DNA of 64,000 nucleotides, from the NCBI RefSeq assembly GCF_013297935.1, contig NZ_JAAFIX010000010.1, positions 62,001-126,000 of the forward strand, written 5' to 3'. Under the pieces are notes generated by a model, which was not told the origin of the DNA, did not search any database, and was given only the letters and a program-made list of their open reading frames with translations. Each line of letters starts with the position of its first letter. Position 1 is the stretch's first letter. The position numbers and the translations under genes are program-made. Origin of the DNA: Rhodoferax sp. GTDB lineage: Bacteria; Pseudomonadota; Gammaproteobacteria; Burkholderiales; Burkholderiaceae_C. Positions 34,991 through 44,100 of the stretch are shown in pieces.

Positions 34991-35608
34991 ATGCGAAAAA
35001 TCACCAGCAACAGCGAACTGATGACCACCCGGGAGGTGGGCGAAGTGCTGGGCGTGGCCGTGCGCACGGTGCAGCTCTGGGCGGAGTCCGGGGTGCTACC
35101 GGCCTAGCGCACCTCAGGCGGTCACCGCCGGATTGCACGCAGTGCCGTCGAGCGTTTGACCCGGGAGCGCGCGGACATGTTGGCACCCACCGTGCACCAA
35201 CCTGCATCCCCCAGCACGCGGCCTTTGCGCTTGCTGGTGGTGGAGGACGATGCGGACCTGCGCAAGCATTTCTCCATGGTGGTGGAGGGCTGGAGCTTTC
35301 CGGTCGAACTCAGCACCGCGCAAGACGGCTTTCAGGCTTTGGTGCGCATTGGCCAATGGATGCCCGACATGGTTATCACAGACCTCAATATGCCGGGCAT
35401 GAACGGTTTTGAAATGGTGCGCTCCCTGCGCCAGGGCGGCCCCAGTTTTGCAGACCTGCAAGTGGGGGCTGTCACGGCGCTGAGCATGGGCGATGTGGCC
35501 GACCGCGGAGGCTTGCCCGAGGGCACTGTGGTGTTCCAGAAGCCGGTGGATTCTGGTGCCATCGAGGCGCTGGCCCGCACCCGACAGCAGCACCTGCGTA
35601 TTGACTAG
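34991..35608 (+). pseudogene. HTH-receiver gene interrupted by an in-frame TAG
   Basis: From ATG 34991 the frame encodes an excisionase-like HTH, hits TAG at 35105-35107 (codon 39), then continues in the same frame through SGGHRRIA and a complete receiver domain (VVEDDAD, MVITDLNMPGMNG, VFQKP). In the sister protein the equivalent stretch is AWITPGGHRRI, so TGG (Trp) to TAG is the likely change. A receiver-only product from ATG 35177 is possible. The stop codon overlaps that of the convergent kinase gene in a shared CTAG. Confidence 0.78.
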
Positions 35609-38160
35609 GCGGGGGGTACTAGCGGGATCCACAAGCTGGCCACAGTTCCCCGGCCCAGCTGGCTTTGCAACACCGCACGGCCCTTGTGCAGCTCGGCAAT
35701 CTCTTTGACAAGGCTCAGCCCCAGCCCGGTGCCGGGAATATTCCCTGAAGCGTCTGCGCGGTAGAAGCGCTCAAAAGCGCGCTCGAGCTGTTCAGGGCTC
35801 ATGCCGATACCCTCATCCCGCACATCAATCACGGCGTAGTGTTCGCCTTCCCACTGGTCGGTGCGCACTGCCAGTGTCACGTCGCAGCCCTGAGGGGAGT
35901 ACTTGAAGGCGTTGGCCAGCAGGTTGGTGAGCGCCTGTTGCATTTTTTCAGGGTCCATGAGCACCTGCAGTTCGGGCAGGGGAGCCAAGAGGACGGGGCG
36001 ATCGGTGTCCTTGAGTATCAGCCCCAGGACTGAGCTTTGCACCATGTCGGCCAAGGGTTGCGGTGTGATCTGCATGTCCAGCCCGCCGCGGGACTCGATG
36101 CGGGCGAGGTCGAGCAACTCGTTGAGCATTTTGACCAGCAAACCCGATTGTTTATGGATGGTGCGCAGCATGTCGTCCTGGCGCTCTTCGGTGAATTTGC
36201 GCCGGGTCAGCAGCTCCGAGAAACCAAAAATACTGACCATCGGAGTGCGCAGTTCGTGGGCGGCCGCGGTCAGAAACTCGCTCTTCATGCGGTCCACCTG
36301 GTCTTCGTGGGTGACATCTCTGAAGTACAAAATCGTTTCGCGCCGGCCCGCTTCGTTGCGGCGCGAACGGGCCTGCACCACGCGCCGCTGGGGGCGCGCC
36401 AGTTGCAGCTTTTCTTCCCAAGAAGCATCGGGCTGGTCGCCCCGCATGACGGGCAGGGCCTGGGTTTCATCGCACAGCGCGGTCAGCGCCTGTTCAAACT
36501 GCGAGAGGTTGACCGCGTTCTGCTGGTGCTTGCTCAATCCAGTCATGCGCTCAAACGCAGGGTTGGCAAACACCAGCTGGTCACGGGCATCAAACATCAC
36601 AAAGCCATCTGGGCTGAGGCTGAAAATCGCATCCAGCTGGGCACGGCGCTCTGCCATGGCCTCTTCGGCCCGCACCCGGGCGGTGATGTCAGACACGATG
36701 CCCACAAAGTGGGTGAGGGTGCCTTTGTCAGACATCACGGGAGAGAGAGAAACCTCCGCAATCTGCAGCTCACCGTTCTCCAGCTCGCGGTGAATCGTGA
36801 CATTGGTATTGCGGTGCTCCCGCACGGCCAGTGTGAGCTCACGCACACCCGGGTCGTCGGCGTTTTTGCCGCGAAGCAAGGCTAGGCTCTCACCCAGAAT
36901 GTCCCAACGCGGGAGGTTGACGAATTTCTGGAACGCGTCGTTGACGTAAACGATGGGCTGATGCTCCATCTTCCCGTTGGTGATGAAAACCGCGTTGTGG
37001 CTACTGGCCAGGGCGCGCTCATAGAGCTCGGAGGTCTCCTGGGCCGCGCGCTCATCAGTCAGGTCGCGCACGATGCAGGCATAGCGCAAGGTTTTGTCGT
37101 CTTTCACCTCGCCCAAGCAGATTTCCACTGGAAACGGAGTGCCGTCCGCCCGGGTTCCCATAAAGTCGTGGCGGGTGATGCGGCTGATGCTCAGCACATG
37201 CTCCATGCCTTGGCCGAACATTTCGTGCAGAGCCCCGGCATTTAGGCCGGGCACGCAGCACTCGATGGATTGGCCCAAAATTTCTTCTTCCGAGCGACCG
37301 AAGATACTGGTGGCTGCGGGGTTGGTGGTGGTCACCCGGCCGAATTCATCGAGCCCGATGATGGCCTCAGCCGCCGTGTTCACAATCGCTTGCACCCGGT
37401 TGACCTGCGCGGCCATGCCCCGGCTGGCCTGGTTGATGGCCGATTGCAGTAGATGCACTTCCACGCTGGATTTGTGGAAGGTAACCTCTTCACCCATGTG
37501 CAGGGGAATCTGGGCTGCGAACTCGGTCAGCATCCGCACAGGCTCCAGCGCCTTACTAATGATGGTGTGCAGGCACAGCATCACCACCACCATCAGGCCC
37601 AGCGCCACCCACAAGGACTGCAGCCAGAGCCGCCGCAGGTCGTTGTTGCGCTCGTCCAGACTGGTGTCTACCCGCACCCACACGTTGTTGAGGGTGTTTT
37701 CTTTGTCGACTTCCTGCCAGGCGGAATAGCGCTCTACCTCCTTGCCGCCAACAGGCAGGCCCAGACTCACCTGGGCTGCGGGTAAGCGCTGGCCGGTGTC
37801 CACATGCACGCCATCGCGTGCGCGGGTCACCTCCATCAGGTTTTCACCGTTGGGCCGGTAAATGCTGATGCGCTCAATGCCGGGGAGCTGTATGGCATCA
37901 ATGGCGCTAGACTGCAGGCCACTCACCCGCTCGGCAATCAAGGCGGCTGAACTGCTGCCGGCCACCATGCGGGCGACCGAGGTGGCGTTGGTTTGCGCGA
38001 TGCGTAGCGTTTCTGCCGCAATGCGTTGGTAGGCGTAGGCGCCGTAGAGCAAGGTGAGCAGCAGCATCACCACAAGGGTGCCTGCCATGATGAGGCTACC
38101 GATCCGGTAGGGTGGCAGCACCCTGCGTCGGATAGCAGACAGGCCGTTGGCGGGACCCAT
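35605..38160 (-). CDS. membrane PAS-domain histidine kinase
   Basis: An 851-residue sensor kinase. Two transmembrane helices (about 22-44 and 182-203) flank a periplasmic region of about 135 residues. After a HAMP-like linker come three PAS modules (about 262-380, 385-505, 510-630), HisKA with the phosphoacceptor His in AAAHELRTP (about 645), and a HATPase domain with full N and G boxes. It has no receiver, so it probably works with the receiver gene 18 bp upstream (38179-38550) or with the neighbouring HTH-receivers. Confidence 0.9.
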   Translation of the reverse strand: MGPANGLSAIRRRVLPPYRIGSLIMAGTLVVMLLLTLLYGAYAYQRIAAETLRIAQTNATSVARMVAGSSSAALIAERVSGLQSSAIDAIQLPGIERISIYRPNGENLMEVTRARDGVHVDTGQRLPAAQVSLGLPVGGKEVERYSAWQEVDKENTLNNVWVRVDTSLDERNNDLRRLWLQSLWVALGLMVVVMLCLHTIISKALEPVRMLTEFAAQIPLHMGEEVTFHKSSVEVHLLQSAINQASRGMAAQVNRVQAIVNTAAEAIIGLDEFGRVTTTNPAATSIFGRSEEEILGQSIECCVPGLNAGALHEMFGQGMEHVLSISRITRHDFMGTRADGTPFPVEICLGEVKDDKTLRYACIVRDLTDERAAQETSELYERALASSHNAVFITNGKMEHQPIVYVNDAFQKFVNLPRWDILGESLALLRGKNADDPGVRELTLAVREHRNTNVTIHRELENGELQIAEVSLSPVMSDKGTLTHFVGIVSDITARVRAEEAMAERRAQLDAIFSLSPDGFVMFDARDQLVFANPAFERMTGLSKHQQNAVNLSQFEQALTALCDETQALPVMRGDQPDASWEEKLQLARPQRRVVQARSRRNEAGRRETILYFRDVTHEDQVDRMKSEFLTAAAHELRTPMVSIFGFSELLTRRKFTEERQDDMLRTIHKQSGLLVKMLNELLDLARIESRGGLDMQITPQPLADMVQSSVLGLILKDTDRPVLLAPLPELQVLMDPEKMQQALTNLLANAFKYSPQGCDVTLAVRTDQWEGEHYAVIDVRDEGIGMSPEQLERAFERFYRADASGNIPGTGLGLSLVKEIAELHKGRAVLQSQLGRGTVASLWIPLVPPA

Positions 38161-38178
38161 GGCAGTGGCTCTGTGGAG

Positions 38179-38550
38179 TTAGGGAACCAGCCGGTCGACG
38201 GTGTCGAGCAGCTCTATCGGGCTGAAGGGCTTGACCAGGTAGGCGTCGCAGCCCGCCTCATGCCCACGCTCCACATCGGCCTTTTGCCCCCGCGCGGTCA
38301 ACAGAATGACCTTGGTCATGCTGCCCAGCGTCGGGTCGGCTTTTACTTTTTCACAGACTTGGTAGCCATCCAATGCGCCGGGCATCATCACATCCAGCAG
38401 GATGAGCTGTGGGCGCAATTTCTGGGCGACTATCCAGGCGGTTTCTCCGTTGTCAGCCTCATAGAGGTCGAAGTCTTCGCTCTCCATGGTCATCACGATC
38501 AGTTTGCGGATATCGGGCTGGTCATCCACGATGAGGGCTTTGCGTTTCAT
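38179..38550 (-). CDS. single-domain response regulator receiver
   Basis: A 123-residue CheY-like protein with VDDQPD, the phosphorylatable Asp in LLDVMMPG (about 53) and Lys in YLVKPF. Its ATG overlaps the stop of the upstream kinase-like gene (38547-38550) and it is followed after 18 bp by the PAS kinase, giving a three-gene signalling operon. Confidence 0.9.
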   Translation of the reverse strand: MKRKALIVDDQPDIRKLIVMTMESEDFDLYEADNGETAWIVAQKLRPQLILLDVMMPGALDGYQVCEKVKADPTLGSMTKVILLTARGQKADVERGHEAGCDAYLVKPFSPIELLDTVDRLVP

Positions 38551-39659
38551 GGTGCGTCTTCCTTCTTGCGACGTTGCATCAACTGAGCCAGGTCAGCGGC
38601 GTAGCGCTGGGCCTGTTCCATATCTAAATTGGCCTGGCCGCGCTGCGGCGCGCCGGTGGGAAACTGGATCATCACGCGGGTGTCTTCACCGTCGACGATG
38701 AACATCCGAATATTGCCGCCATGCAGGCCCACGATCCGGTTGACCAGCGGGAGCCCCAAGCGGCCGTTGGCCTGCGTCGGGCTGCGCGCTACAAACAGGT
38801 CGCGGGTTTCAATGCCTTTGTTCTCCGGGGCGATCGCACCCTGGTTGCGAACGCTGATCAACACATGTTCACCCGTGAGCGTGTAGCTGATCTGCACCGA
38901 GCAATCCAGCCCGCCTTTCACCTCGCGGCGTGAGTGGGTCATGGCGTTGTCAAAACACTCGTAAAGCGCCCGTTTGATCAGGCGCGCGTTGCCATAGAGC
39001 GCTGGGAGCGTGCTGCCGGGCGGCTTGACTTCGAAACGCACTTTGGCCTGCACGGCGCGAGGCTTCAGGTCTTCCAGAGTCTGGGTTACCAAGGCCCCGA
39101 GGTCCATGCGGTCATCCATCTGCATGGCTTCTTCTCCGAACACTGCCAGCAGGTCGGCCAGGCGGCGCAGTCGCTCTTTCAGCTCGTCGGCCGCCAGTTC
39201 GAGGCGATTGCCTTCTTCGCTCTCCGGCAAGGAGCCCAGCAGTCCGCTCAGCTTGCGCATAGGGGGGCCGACCTCATCTTGCAGCAGCTCAATGATCTGG
39301 TCGAGTCCCATGCGGCTTTGCACCCCCGGGCCGGCGTGGGCTTCTTCTTTTTCTTCGGCTTGCGCGACGAAGGCAATGTCCAGCCCGGAGGGGCCGGCCA
39401 TGAACATGCCCTTGATTTTCTTGCCATCCGCCACCCCGACTTCTGCGGTGTAGGGCAGTTTGACCCTACCAAGGGCAATTGCCTGTGCGAGGTTTTTGAT
39501 CACGACACGCCCGCTCATCGCCTCCACGGGCTTGCCCGGATGCAAGCGCGCTGCCCGGTTGGCAAAGGTCGCCATGCCGTTCACGCCAAAGGTAATCAAT
39601 GGCAAGGGCATTGCGTCAAACAGCGCATTCACCGACGGTTGATGGAAGTTGGTAGCCAT
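38547..39659 (-). CDS. degenerate sensor kinase-like protein (PAS plus HATPase)
   Basis: A 370-residue soluble protein with a PAS-like N-terminus (about 8-100), a helical dimerisation region (about 120-190) and a HATPase-like C-terminus (about 200-345). At the H-box position the sequence is QDEVGPPM, so the phosphoacceptor His is absent (Asp in its place). The HATPase G boxes are also weak. It may therefore be a regulatory partner rather than a kinase. It is the first gene of the operon with the receiver and PAS kinase. Confidence 0.75.
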   Translation of the reverse strand: MATNFHQPSVNALFDAMPLPLITFGVNGMATFANRAARLHPGKPVEAMSGRVVIKNLAQAIALGRVKLPYTAEVGVADGKKIKGMFMAGPSGLDIAFVAQAEEKEEAHAGPGVQSRMGLDQIIELLQDEVGPPMRKLSGLLGSLPESEEGNRLELAADELKERLRRLADLLAVFGEEAMQMDDRMDLGALVTQTLEDLKPRAVQAKVRFEVKPPGSTLPALYGNARLIKRALYECFDNAMTHSRREVKGGLDCSVQISYTLTGEHVLISVRNQGAIAPENKGIETRDLFVARSPTQANGRLGLPLVNRIVGLHGGNIRMFIVDGEDTRVMIQFPTGAPQRGQANLDMEQAQRYAADLAQLMQRRKKEDAP

Positions 39660-39827
39660 GGTGCAGGTCCCGTAAATCTGTCTGATTTTTCGCTAATGTA
39701 TCAAATTTATCAAAAAATACAAGAAAGATGAAAAATAAACCATTTAAGTGTTTTTATTGCCTATGTCATCAGATAATTCAAGTCTCGGGCTTTATTTGTC
39801 GTTTTTTGTGTAATTTAAATATTTATA

Positions 39828-39846
39828 CCAAATAAGTTGTATTTGG
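39828..39846. promoter_or_regulatory. 19-bp palindrome in the A/T-rich divergent region
   Basis: CCAAATA-AGTTG-TATTTGG is a perfect 7-5-7 inverted repeat, 38 bp before the ATG at 39885. The surrounding 225-bp gap (39660-39884) is strongly A/T-rich and holds the divergent promoters of two signalling operons. The site could be an operator. Confidence 0.45.
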
Positions 39847-39884
39847 CGTATTATTCGGCATTGATGTCCAACAAGGAGTGATTC

Positions 39885-40397
39885 ATGCGTGCTTTTGTGA
39901 CCCGTTGTGTGCTGTCTTCGGTGGCGACTGTCTTGCTTTGGGGCACTGCGCCGGCCCATGCGTTGGAACCGGTAAAAGGCAAAGTCATTTTGACCATTTC
40001 CGGCAAGGTCGGGGAAAAAAACACTCCGGATGGTGCGGCCTTCGACATGGCCATGCTGGAGAAGCTCCCCATGCAAAAATTCAGCGCACAGACCCCGTGG
40101 GACAAAAAGCCGATTGCGTTTGAAGGCCCTTTGCTCCGCGACGTGCTGGCTGCAGCCAAGGCCAGTGGCACTACCTTGAAAGCTGCTGCACTGAACGACT
40201 ACCAGACCACTATTCCTGCGGACGATGCCAATAAGTTCGACATGATCCTGGCCTACAAAATGAACGGCGAGTTGATTCCTGTGCGGACCAAAGGCCCCCT
40301 GTTCATCGTGTACCCCTTCGATACCAAAGCTGAGTTGCGCTCCGCAACCTACTACGAGCGCTCTGCCTGGCAGCTGAAGTCCTTGAAGGTCGAATAA
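39885..40397 (+). CDS. periplasmic sulfite-oxidase-fold protein lacking the cofactor Cys
   Basis: A 170-residue protein with a signal peptide (cleaved near APAHA, about 26) and a compact oxidoreductase molybdopterin-binding-like domain (sulfite oxidase fold). The mature part contains no Cys at all, so it lacks the Cys that ligates molybdenum in active enzymes and is unlikely to be catalytic. AAGGAG is a strong ribosome binding site. A membrane hybrid kinase starts 29 bp downstream, suggesting that this protein may be its periplasmic ligand sensor; that is inference. Confidence 0.72.
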   Translation: MRAFVTRCVLSSVATVLLWGTAPAHALEPVKGKVILTISGKVGEKNTPDGAAFDMAMLEKLPMQKFSAQTPWDKKPIAFEGPLLRDVLAAAKASGTTLKAAALNDYQTTIPADDANKFDMILAYKMNGELIPVRTKGPLFIVYPFDTKAELRSATYYERSAWQLKSLKVE

Positions 40398-40426
40398 CGA
40401 CACTTCGCCCACTCCCTGGAGTGCCT

Positions 40427-42799
40427 ATGTTCAACACCACGCCCATGCGCCTGCGCCGGCTGCTTCTGCTGCTGGCCACTGTTGTGTCGGTGGCCATCGT
40501 CGGGGTGTTGATGCAGCAGGCCTTCGGTGAGCTCCGCGATGCCCAGCGGCGTCAGGCGGCGTTTAACGAGTCGTTTGTGCCTTCGGTGCACCAGTTGGAG
40601 CGCGAATATTTGCGCTTTTCGCACCAGCTCGCAGGGGCGAGTCAAAGCGCTGTGCCCGTGGACCTTGACGCACTAGAGTTTGGTTTGGACCTGTTGCGCA
40701 GCCGGATCGATGTGGTGGACAACGCACTCGCCGCTGCCGCCTTTCGCGAGACCCCTGAATTCATCGCTGCACGGACGCTCATTGCAACTTCGGTACGCAA
40801 TGTGGGTAGCACTCTGGATCGCCGTGCTAGAAGCGCCGTGGACTGGGCCCCCACAGCCCTTGAAATGCAGGCCTTGGCCCCGGCCATGAACGCGCTCACT
40901 ATGCGCGCCTCGGTGCTCGCGAGCAAAGAAGAGGAGGCTTTGTTACTCCATCAAGTGAACGATGCACGCAGCAAAATGACACTGATGGGCGCCTTGCTCG
41001 CGCTGCTGCTGGCCTCGGCAGCCACTATCGGTTTGCGTCAAACCCAGGTGGAGCTGGACCGGGTGCGCCAGGTAAAACTCAATGCGCAAATGCGCGAAGC
41101 CAATGCCCACGCCGATGCCGTCAATGCCGGCAGGTCCCGGTTTCTGGCCAATATGAGCCACGAATTGCGGACTCCCCTGAACGGCATGCTGGGCATGCTC
41201 AGCCTGCTGGGGTCCACCCCAGTGAACGCCCAGCAGGAGGACTACATCCAAACCGCCATGCGCTCGGCCAAACATTTACTGAGTTTGCTCAACGATATTC
41301 TGGATGCGTCTGCCCTCGAAGTCGGCAAGATGACGCTCAAACCGGAGAGCGTTCATCTCCCGTCATTGGTATCAGAAGTGTACGCGCTGATGCGGCCTGT
41401 AGCCCTCGAAAAGCGTCTGGTGCTGCACGTGAAGCAAGACCCGACCTTGCCCTTGTGGGTACTGGCCGATGGAACCCGCGTGAAACAGATTTTGGTGAAC
41501 CTGCTATCGAATGCCCTCAAATTCAGCGAGCGAGGTACGGTGTTACTGGAGGTTTGGCCTGTGCTCCATGAGGGCAAGCTCGACACGGCTGAGCTTTGCC
41601 TGGGTATCCGGGTGACCGACGAGGGAATGGGCATGTCCGCAAAGGTACTGGACAAGCTCTTTCACCGTTTCGAGCAGGGTAACGCCAGCAGCGCACGCCG
41701 CCATGGTGGCACCGGTCTAGGCTTGGAAATTTCCCGCTGTCTCGCCCGCCACATGGGGGGAGATATAGAAGCTGCGAGTACCGAGGGAAAAGGCAGTGTG
41801 TTCACCGCCACTTTGCGGTTGCCCTTGAGCGCACCGCCTACCGAGCAGACCACGGACTCGATGGCCATACGCCGGGAGCCCGGCATTCCGGGACTGAAGC
41901 TGGTGGTCGCGGAAGACAACGCCATTAACCGCAAGTACATGGCGGCGCTCCTAAAGAACATGGGCCATACGGTGCGCTTTGCGGAGCACGGCGGATACGC
42001 GGTCCAAGAGGTTCAGAAAGAGCTACCGGACCTGGTTTTGATGGACCTGCACATGCCCGAGGTCGATGGACTGCAGGCTACAGAGGCCATTCGCCAATTG
42101 CCGGCCCCTTATGGAACTCTGCCCGTCATCGCGCTCACAGCGGACGTGTTTGAGCAGTCCAAAGACCGTGTCCATGCCGCAGGGATGGATGGCTTTTTGT
42201 CCAAGCCGGTGAATGTGCATGAACTCGAAAAAATGCTGGTGCGCCGGTTCGGCAGCCGGGGCGCGTCGCTCGCCGTGCAAGCGCCGGTGGTTCCGGTCAG
42301 ACCGGCCGCCGCCGAGCCCGCCGCGCAGCCGGTGGCGCCCGCAGCAGACGCATCTCCAGCGCCCGCTGCAGAGCCTGTGGCAGCGGAGCTTTTGGCTGTG
42401 GAGCCGGCACCGGTTGCCCGGCAACCGCGCCGGCGCTTCCGTCCGGGCGATGTGGCAGAGCATTTGAATATGTCCATGATCGGCGACCTGTGTGTGGGGG
42501 TGACCTTGCAGGGCTACCAATCGCTGCTGGATGGCGCCATGCGCACCGACGCCCACTGCTATACCGACTTGTTTCGGGCGCTGGAGGCTGTTGAGACCAC
42601 AAAGCTACTGGAACTGGGCCATTCGTTCAAAGGTGTGTCCGCCAGCCTCGGCCTGGCCGCACTCTCGCGCATGGCGCTCACCATTGAAAAGAAGGGCCAT
42701 GAATTTACAGCCGAGCAGTGCCGCGAACATGCGGATGCACTGCAGGAATGCTGGAACACCACCCATGCCATTTGCGCCCGGATGGGGCTGATTGCGTAG
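40427..42799 (+). CDS. hybrid histidine kinase (HK-receiver-Hpt)
   Basis: A 790-residue membrane kinase. Helices at about 13-32 and 185-205 flank a helical periplasmic domain. Then come a coiled linker, HisKA with [13 protein letters not shown] (about 240), HATPase (about 340-470), a receiver (about 488-605; [13 protein letters not shown]), an Ala/Pro-rich linker (about 615-670), and an Hpt domain with HSFKG near 730. This is a self-contained phosphorelay up to Hpt. I chose ATG 40427 because TGGAG sits 5 bases ahead of it; a GTG at 40421 would overlap that site. Confidence 0.92.
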   Translation: MFNTTPMRLRRLLLLLATVVSVAIVGVLMQQAFGELRDAQRRQAAFNESFVPSVHQLEREYLRFSHQLAGASQSAVPVDLDALEFGLDLLRSRIDVVDNALAAAAFRETPEFIAARTLIATSVRNVGSTLDRRARSAVDWAPTALEMQALAPAMNALTMRASVLASKEEEALLLHQVNDARSKMTLMGALLALLLASAATIGLRQTQVELDRVRQVKLNAQMREANAHADAVNAGRSRFLANMSHELRTPLNGMLGMLSLLGSTPVNAQQEDYIQTAMRSAKHLLSLLNDILDASALEVGKMTLKPESVHLPSLVSEVYALMRPVALEKRLVLHVKQDPTLPLWVLADGTRVKQILVNLLSNALKFSERGTVLLEVWPVLHEGKLDTAELCLGIRVTDEGMGMSAKVLDKLFHRFEQGNASSARRHGGTGLGLEISRCLARHMGGDIEAASTEGKGSVFTATLRLPLSAPPTEQTTDSMAIRREPGIPGLKLVVAEDNAINRKYMAALLKNMGHTVRFAEHGGYAVQEVQKELPDLVLMDLHMPEVDGLQATEAIRQLPAPYGTLPVIALTADVFEQSKDRVHAAGMDGFLSKPVNVHELEKMLVRRFGSRGASLAVQAPVVPVRPAAAEPAAQPVAPAADASPAPAAEPVAAELLAVEPAPVARQPRRRFRPGDVAEHLNMSMIGDLCVGVTLQGYQSLLDGAMRTDAHCYTDLFRALEAVETTKLLELGHSFKGVSASLGLAALSRMALTIEKKGHEFTAEQCREHADALQECWNTTHAICARMGLIA

Positions 42800-42815
42800 T
42801 CTTGAAAGCACGGCG

Positions 42816-44036
42816 ATGGTGAGTGCTCTTTTGGCAAGTGCGTCAGTGCCTACAGTTTTGGTGGTGGACGACAGCTCGGCGTTGCGGCAACTCACTGTAG
42901 GTGTGTTGCGGCGGGTGGGCTACACGGTGTTGGAGGCCTCCGACGGTCGCGAGGGGCTGGACACCGCTCTGCGCGAGCAACCGGATCTTATTTTGTGCGA
43001 CATCCACATGCCGGTGCTGGACGGTTGGGACTTGGTGCGCGAGGCCCGCAGCAGCGAGGCCCTGGGAACCACCCCGGTGTTGATGTTGACCTCGGACAAC
43101 GACCGGCTCAGCGTACGCCGCGCCATGGCAGCCGGTGCCGACGACTACCTCACCAAACCCTGGACCCAGGCGGAACTGTTGTCCGCGGTGACCTCGCTCC
43201 TGGAGAAAGCGGAGCGCTATAAAGCCGATGCCGTGCGCTCGCAAGACCAACTGCGCTCCGCCGTGTTGGCCACCATTCTGCACGAATTGCGCACGCCCAT
43301 GGTAAGCCTTGTGGGGTCCACCGAGTTGCTGCTGACGCGTCGCAATCGCTATAGCCCGGAGCGTGTACAGGGCATGCTGGAAGACGTGCACCGAAGCGCG
43401 CAGGCCCTGACACGCACGATCAGCCGCATGATGGACTGGGCGGAGCTCAGTGGCGCGGGCGCAAGCAGTAACACGGCGCCTGTGCTCCACCACCTACCGG
43501 TTACGCAGGCCATCGAGGAGGTGCTGGGCAGCAGCGCTTTTGCCAAGGAGGTGCAGTCTGTGCTGAAGGTGCCGCCGGAGACGCAAGGTGGTGTCTTTGC
43601 CAGCCATCCCGTGCAAGTGCGTTTGGAGGCCTGTCACGTTCAGTGTTGGGGGCCGGACTTTTACAAGGTCATGACAGAGCTGTTGGTCAACGCGCTGCGC
43701 TTTTCAAAACCCGGCCGGCCAGTCGGCGTTACGGGGAAGGCCATCGGGCACGAGCTGTACCAACTGGAAATCGCTAACTTGGGCGTGGCCATGCCGGAGA
43801 GGTTTATTGCCCAGATCGGAGCCCTGTCCCAGGCTGATCGCGATTTGCACGAGCAACAAGGCATGGGCCTGGGCTTGGCGATCGGTCAACTGGCAGCCAA
43901 GCGCAATGGGGCCACCCTGCAAGTGACTCGGTTTGACGGCATGCCCACCGTCGTCAGGCTGGTTTTTAGAACTGCCAAAGTGCGCGCTGATGCCTTGCCG
44001 GGCAGCCAAGCCCAATCCATCAGCGATTGCGCATGA
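42816..44036 (+). CDS. receiver-histidine kinase fusion
   Basis: A 406-residue soluble protein with an N-terminal receiver (about 12-130; VVDDSS, LILCDIHMPVLDG, YLTKPW), then HisKA with TILHELRTPM (about 158) and a HATPase domain (about 280-395). It follows the hybrid kinase by 16 bp and may take phosphate from its Hpt domain. A TTG at 42792 overlapping the previous stop would add 8 residues; ATG 42816 looks better. The gene ends the signalling block and faces the terminator shared with fbp. Confidence 0.88.
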   Translation: MVSALLASASVPTVLVVDDSSALRQLTVGVLRRVGYTVLEASDGREGLDTALREQPDLILCDIHMPVLDGWDLVREARSSEALGTTPVLMLTSDNDRLSVRRAMAAGADDYLTKPWTQAELLSAVTSLLEKAERYKADAVRSQDQLRSAVLATILHELRTPMVSLVGSTELLLTRRNRYSPERVQGMLEDVHRSAQALTRTISRMMDWAELSGAGASSNTAPVLHHLPVTQAIEEVLGSSAFAKEVQSVLKVPPETQGGVFASHPVQVRLEACHVQCWGPDFYKVMTELLVNALRFSKPGRPVGVTGKAIGHELYQLEIANLGVAMPERFIAQIGALSQADRDLHEQQGMGLGLAIGQLAAKRNGATLQVTRFDGMPTVVRLVFRTAKVRADALPGSQAQSISDCA

Positions 44037-44040
44037 CCCA

Positions 44041-44072
44041 TAAAAAAGCCCGTTATCACCGATAACGGGCTT
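44041..44072 (-). terminator. terminator of the fbp operon
   Basis: A perfect 12-bp stem AAGCCCGTTATC / GATAACGGGCTT with a 3-base loop. On the minus strand the stem runs into a T6 tract, so it mainly ends fbp transcription; it also lies right after the convergent kinase gene. Confidence 0.92.
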
Positions 44073-44100
44073 GCGATGCCGAGGGCTCTGAGGCTCAGGA

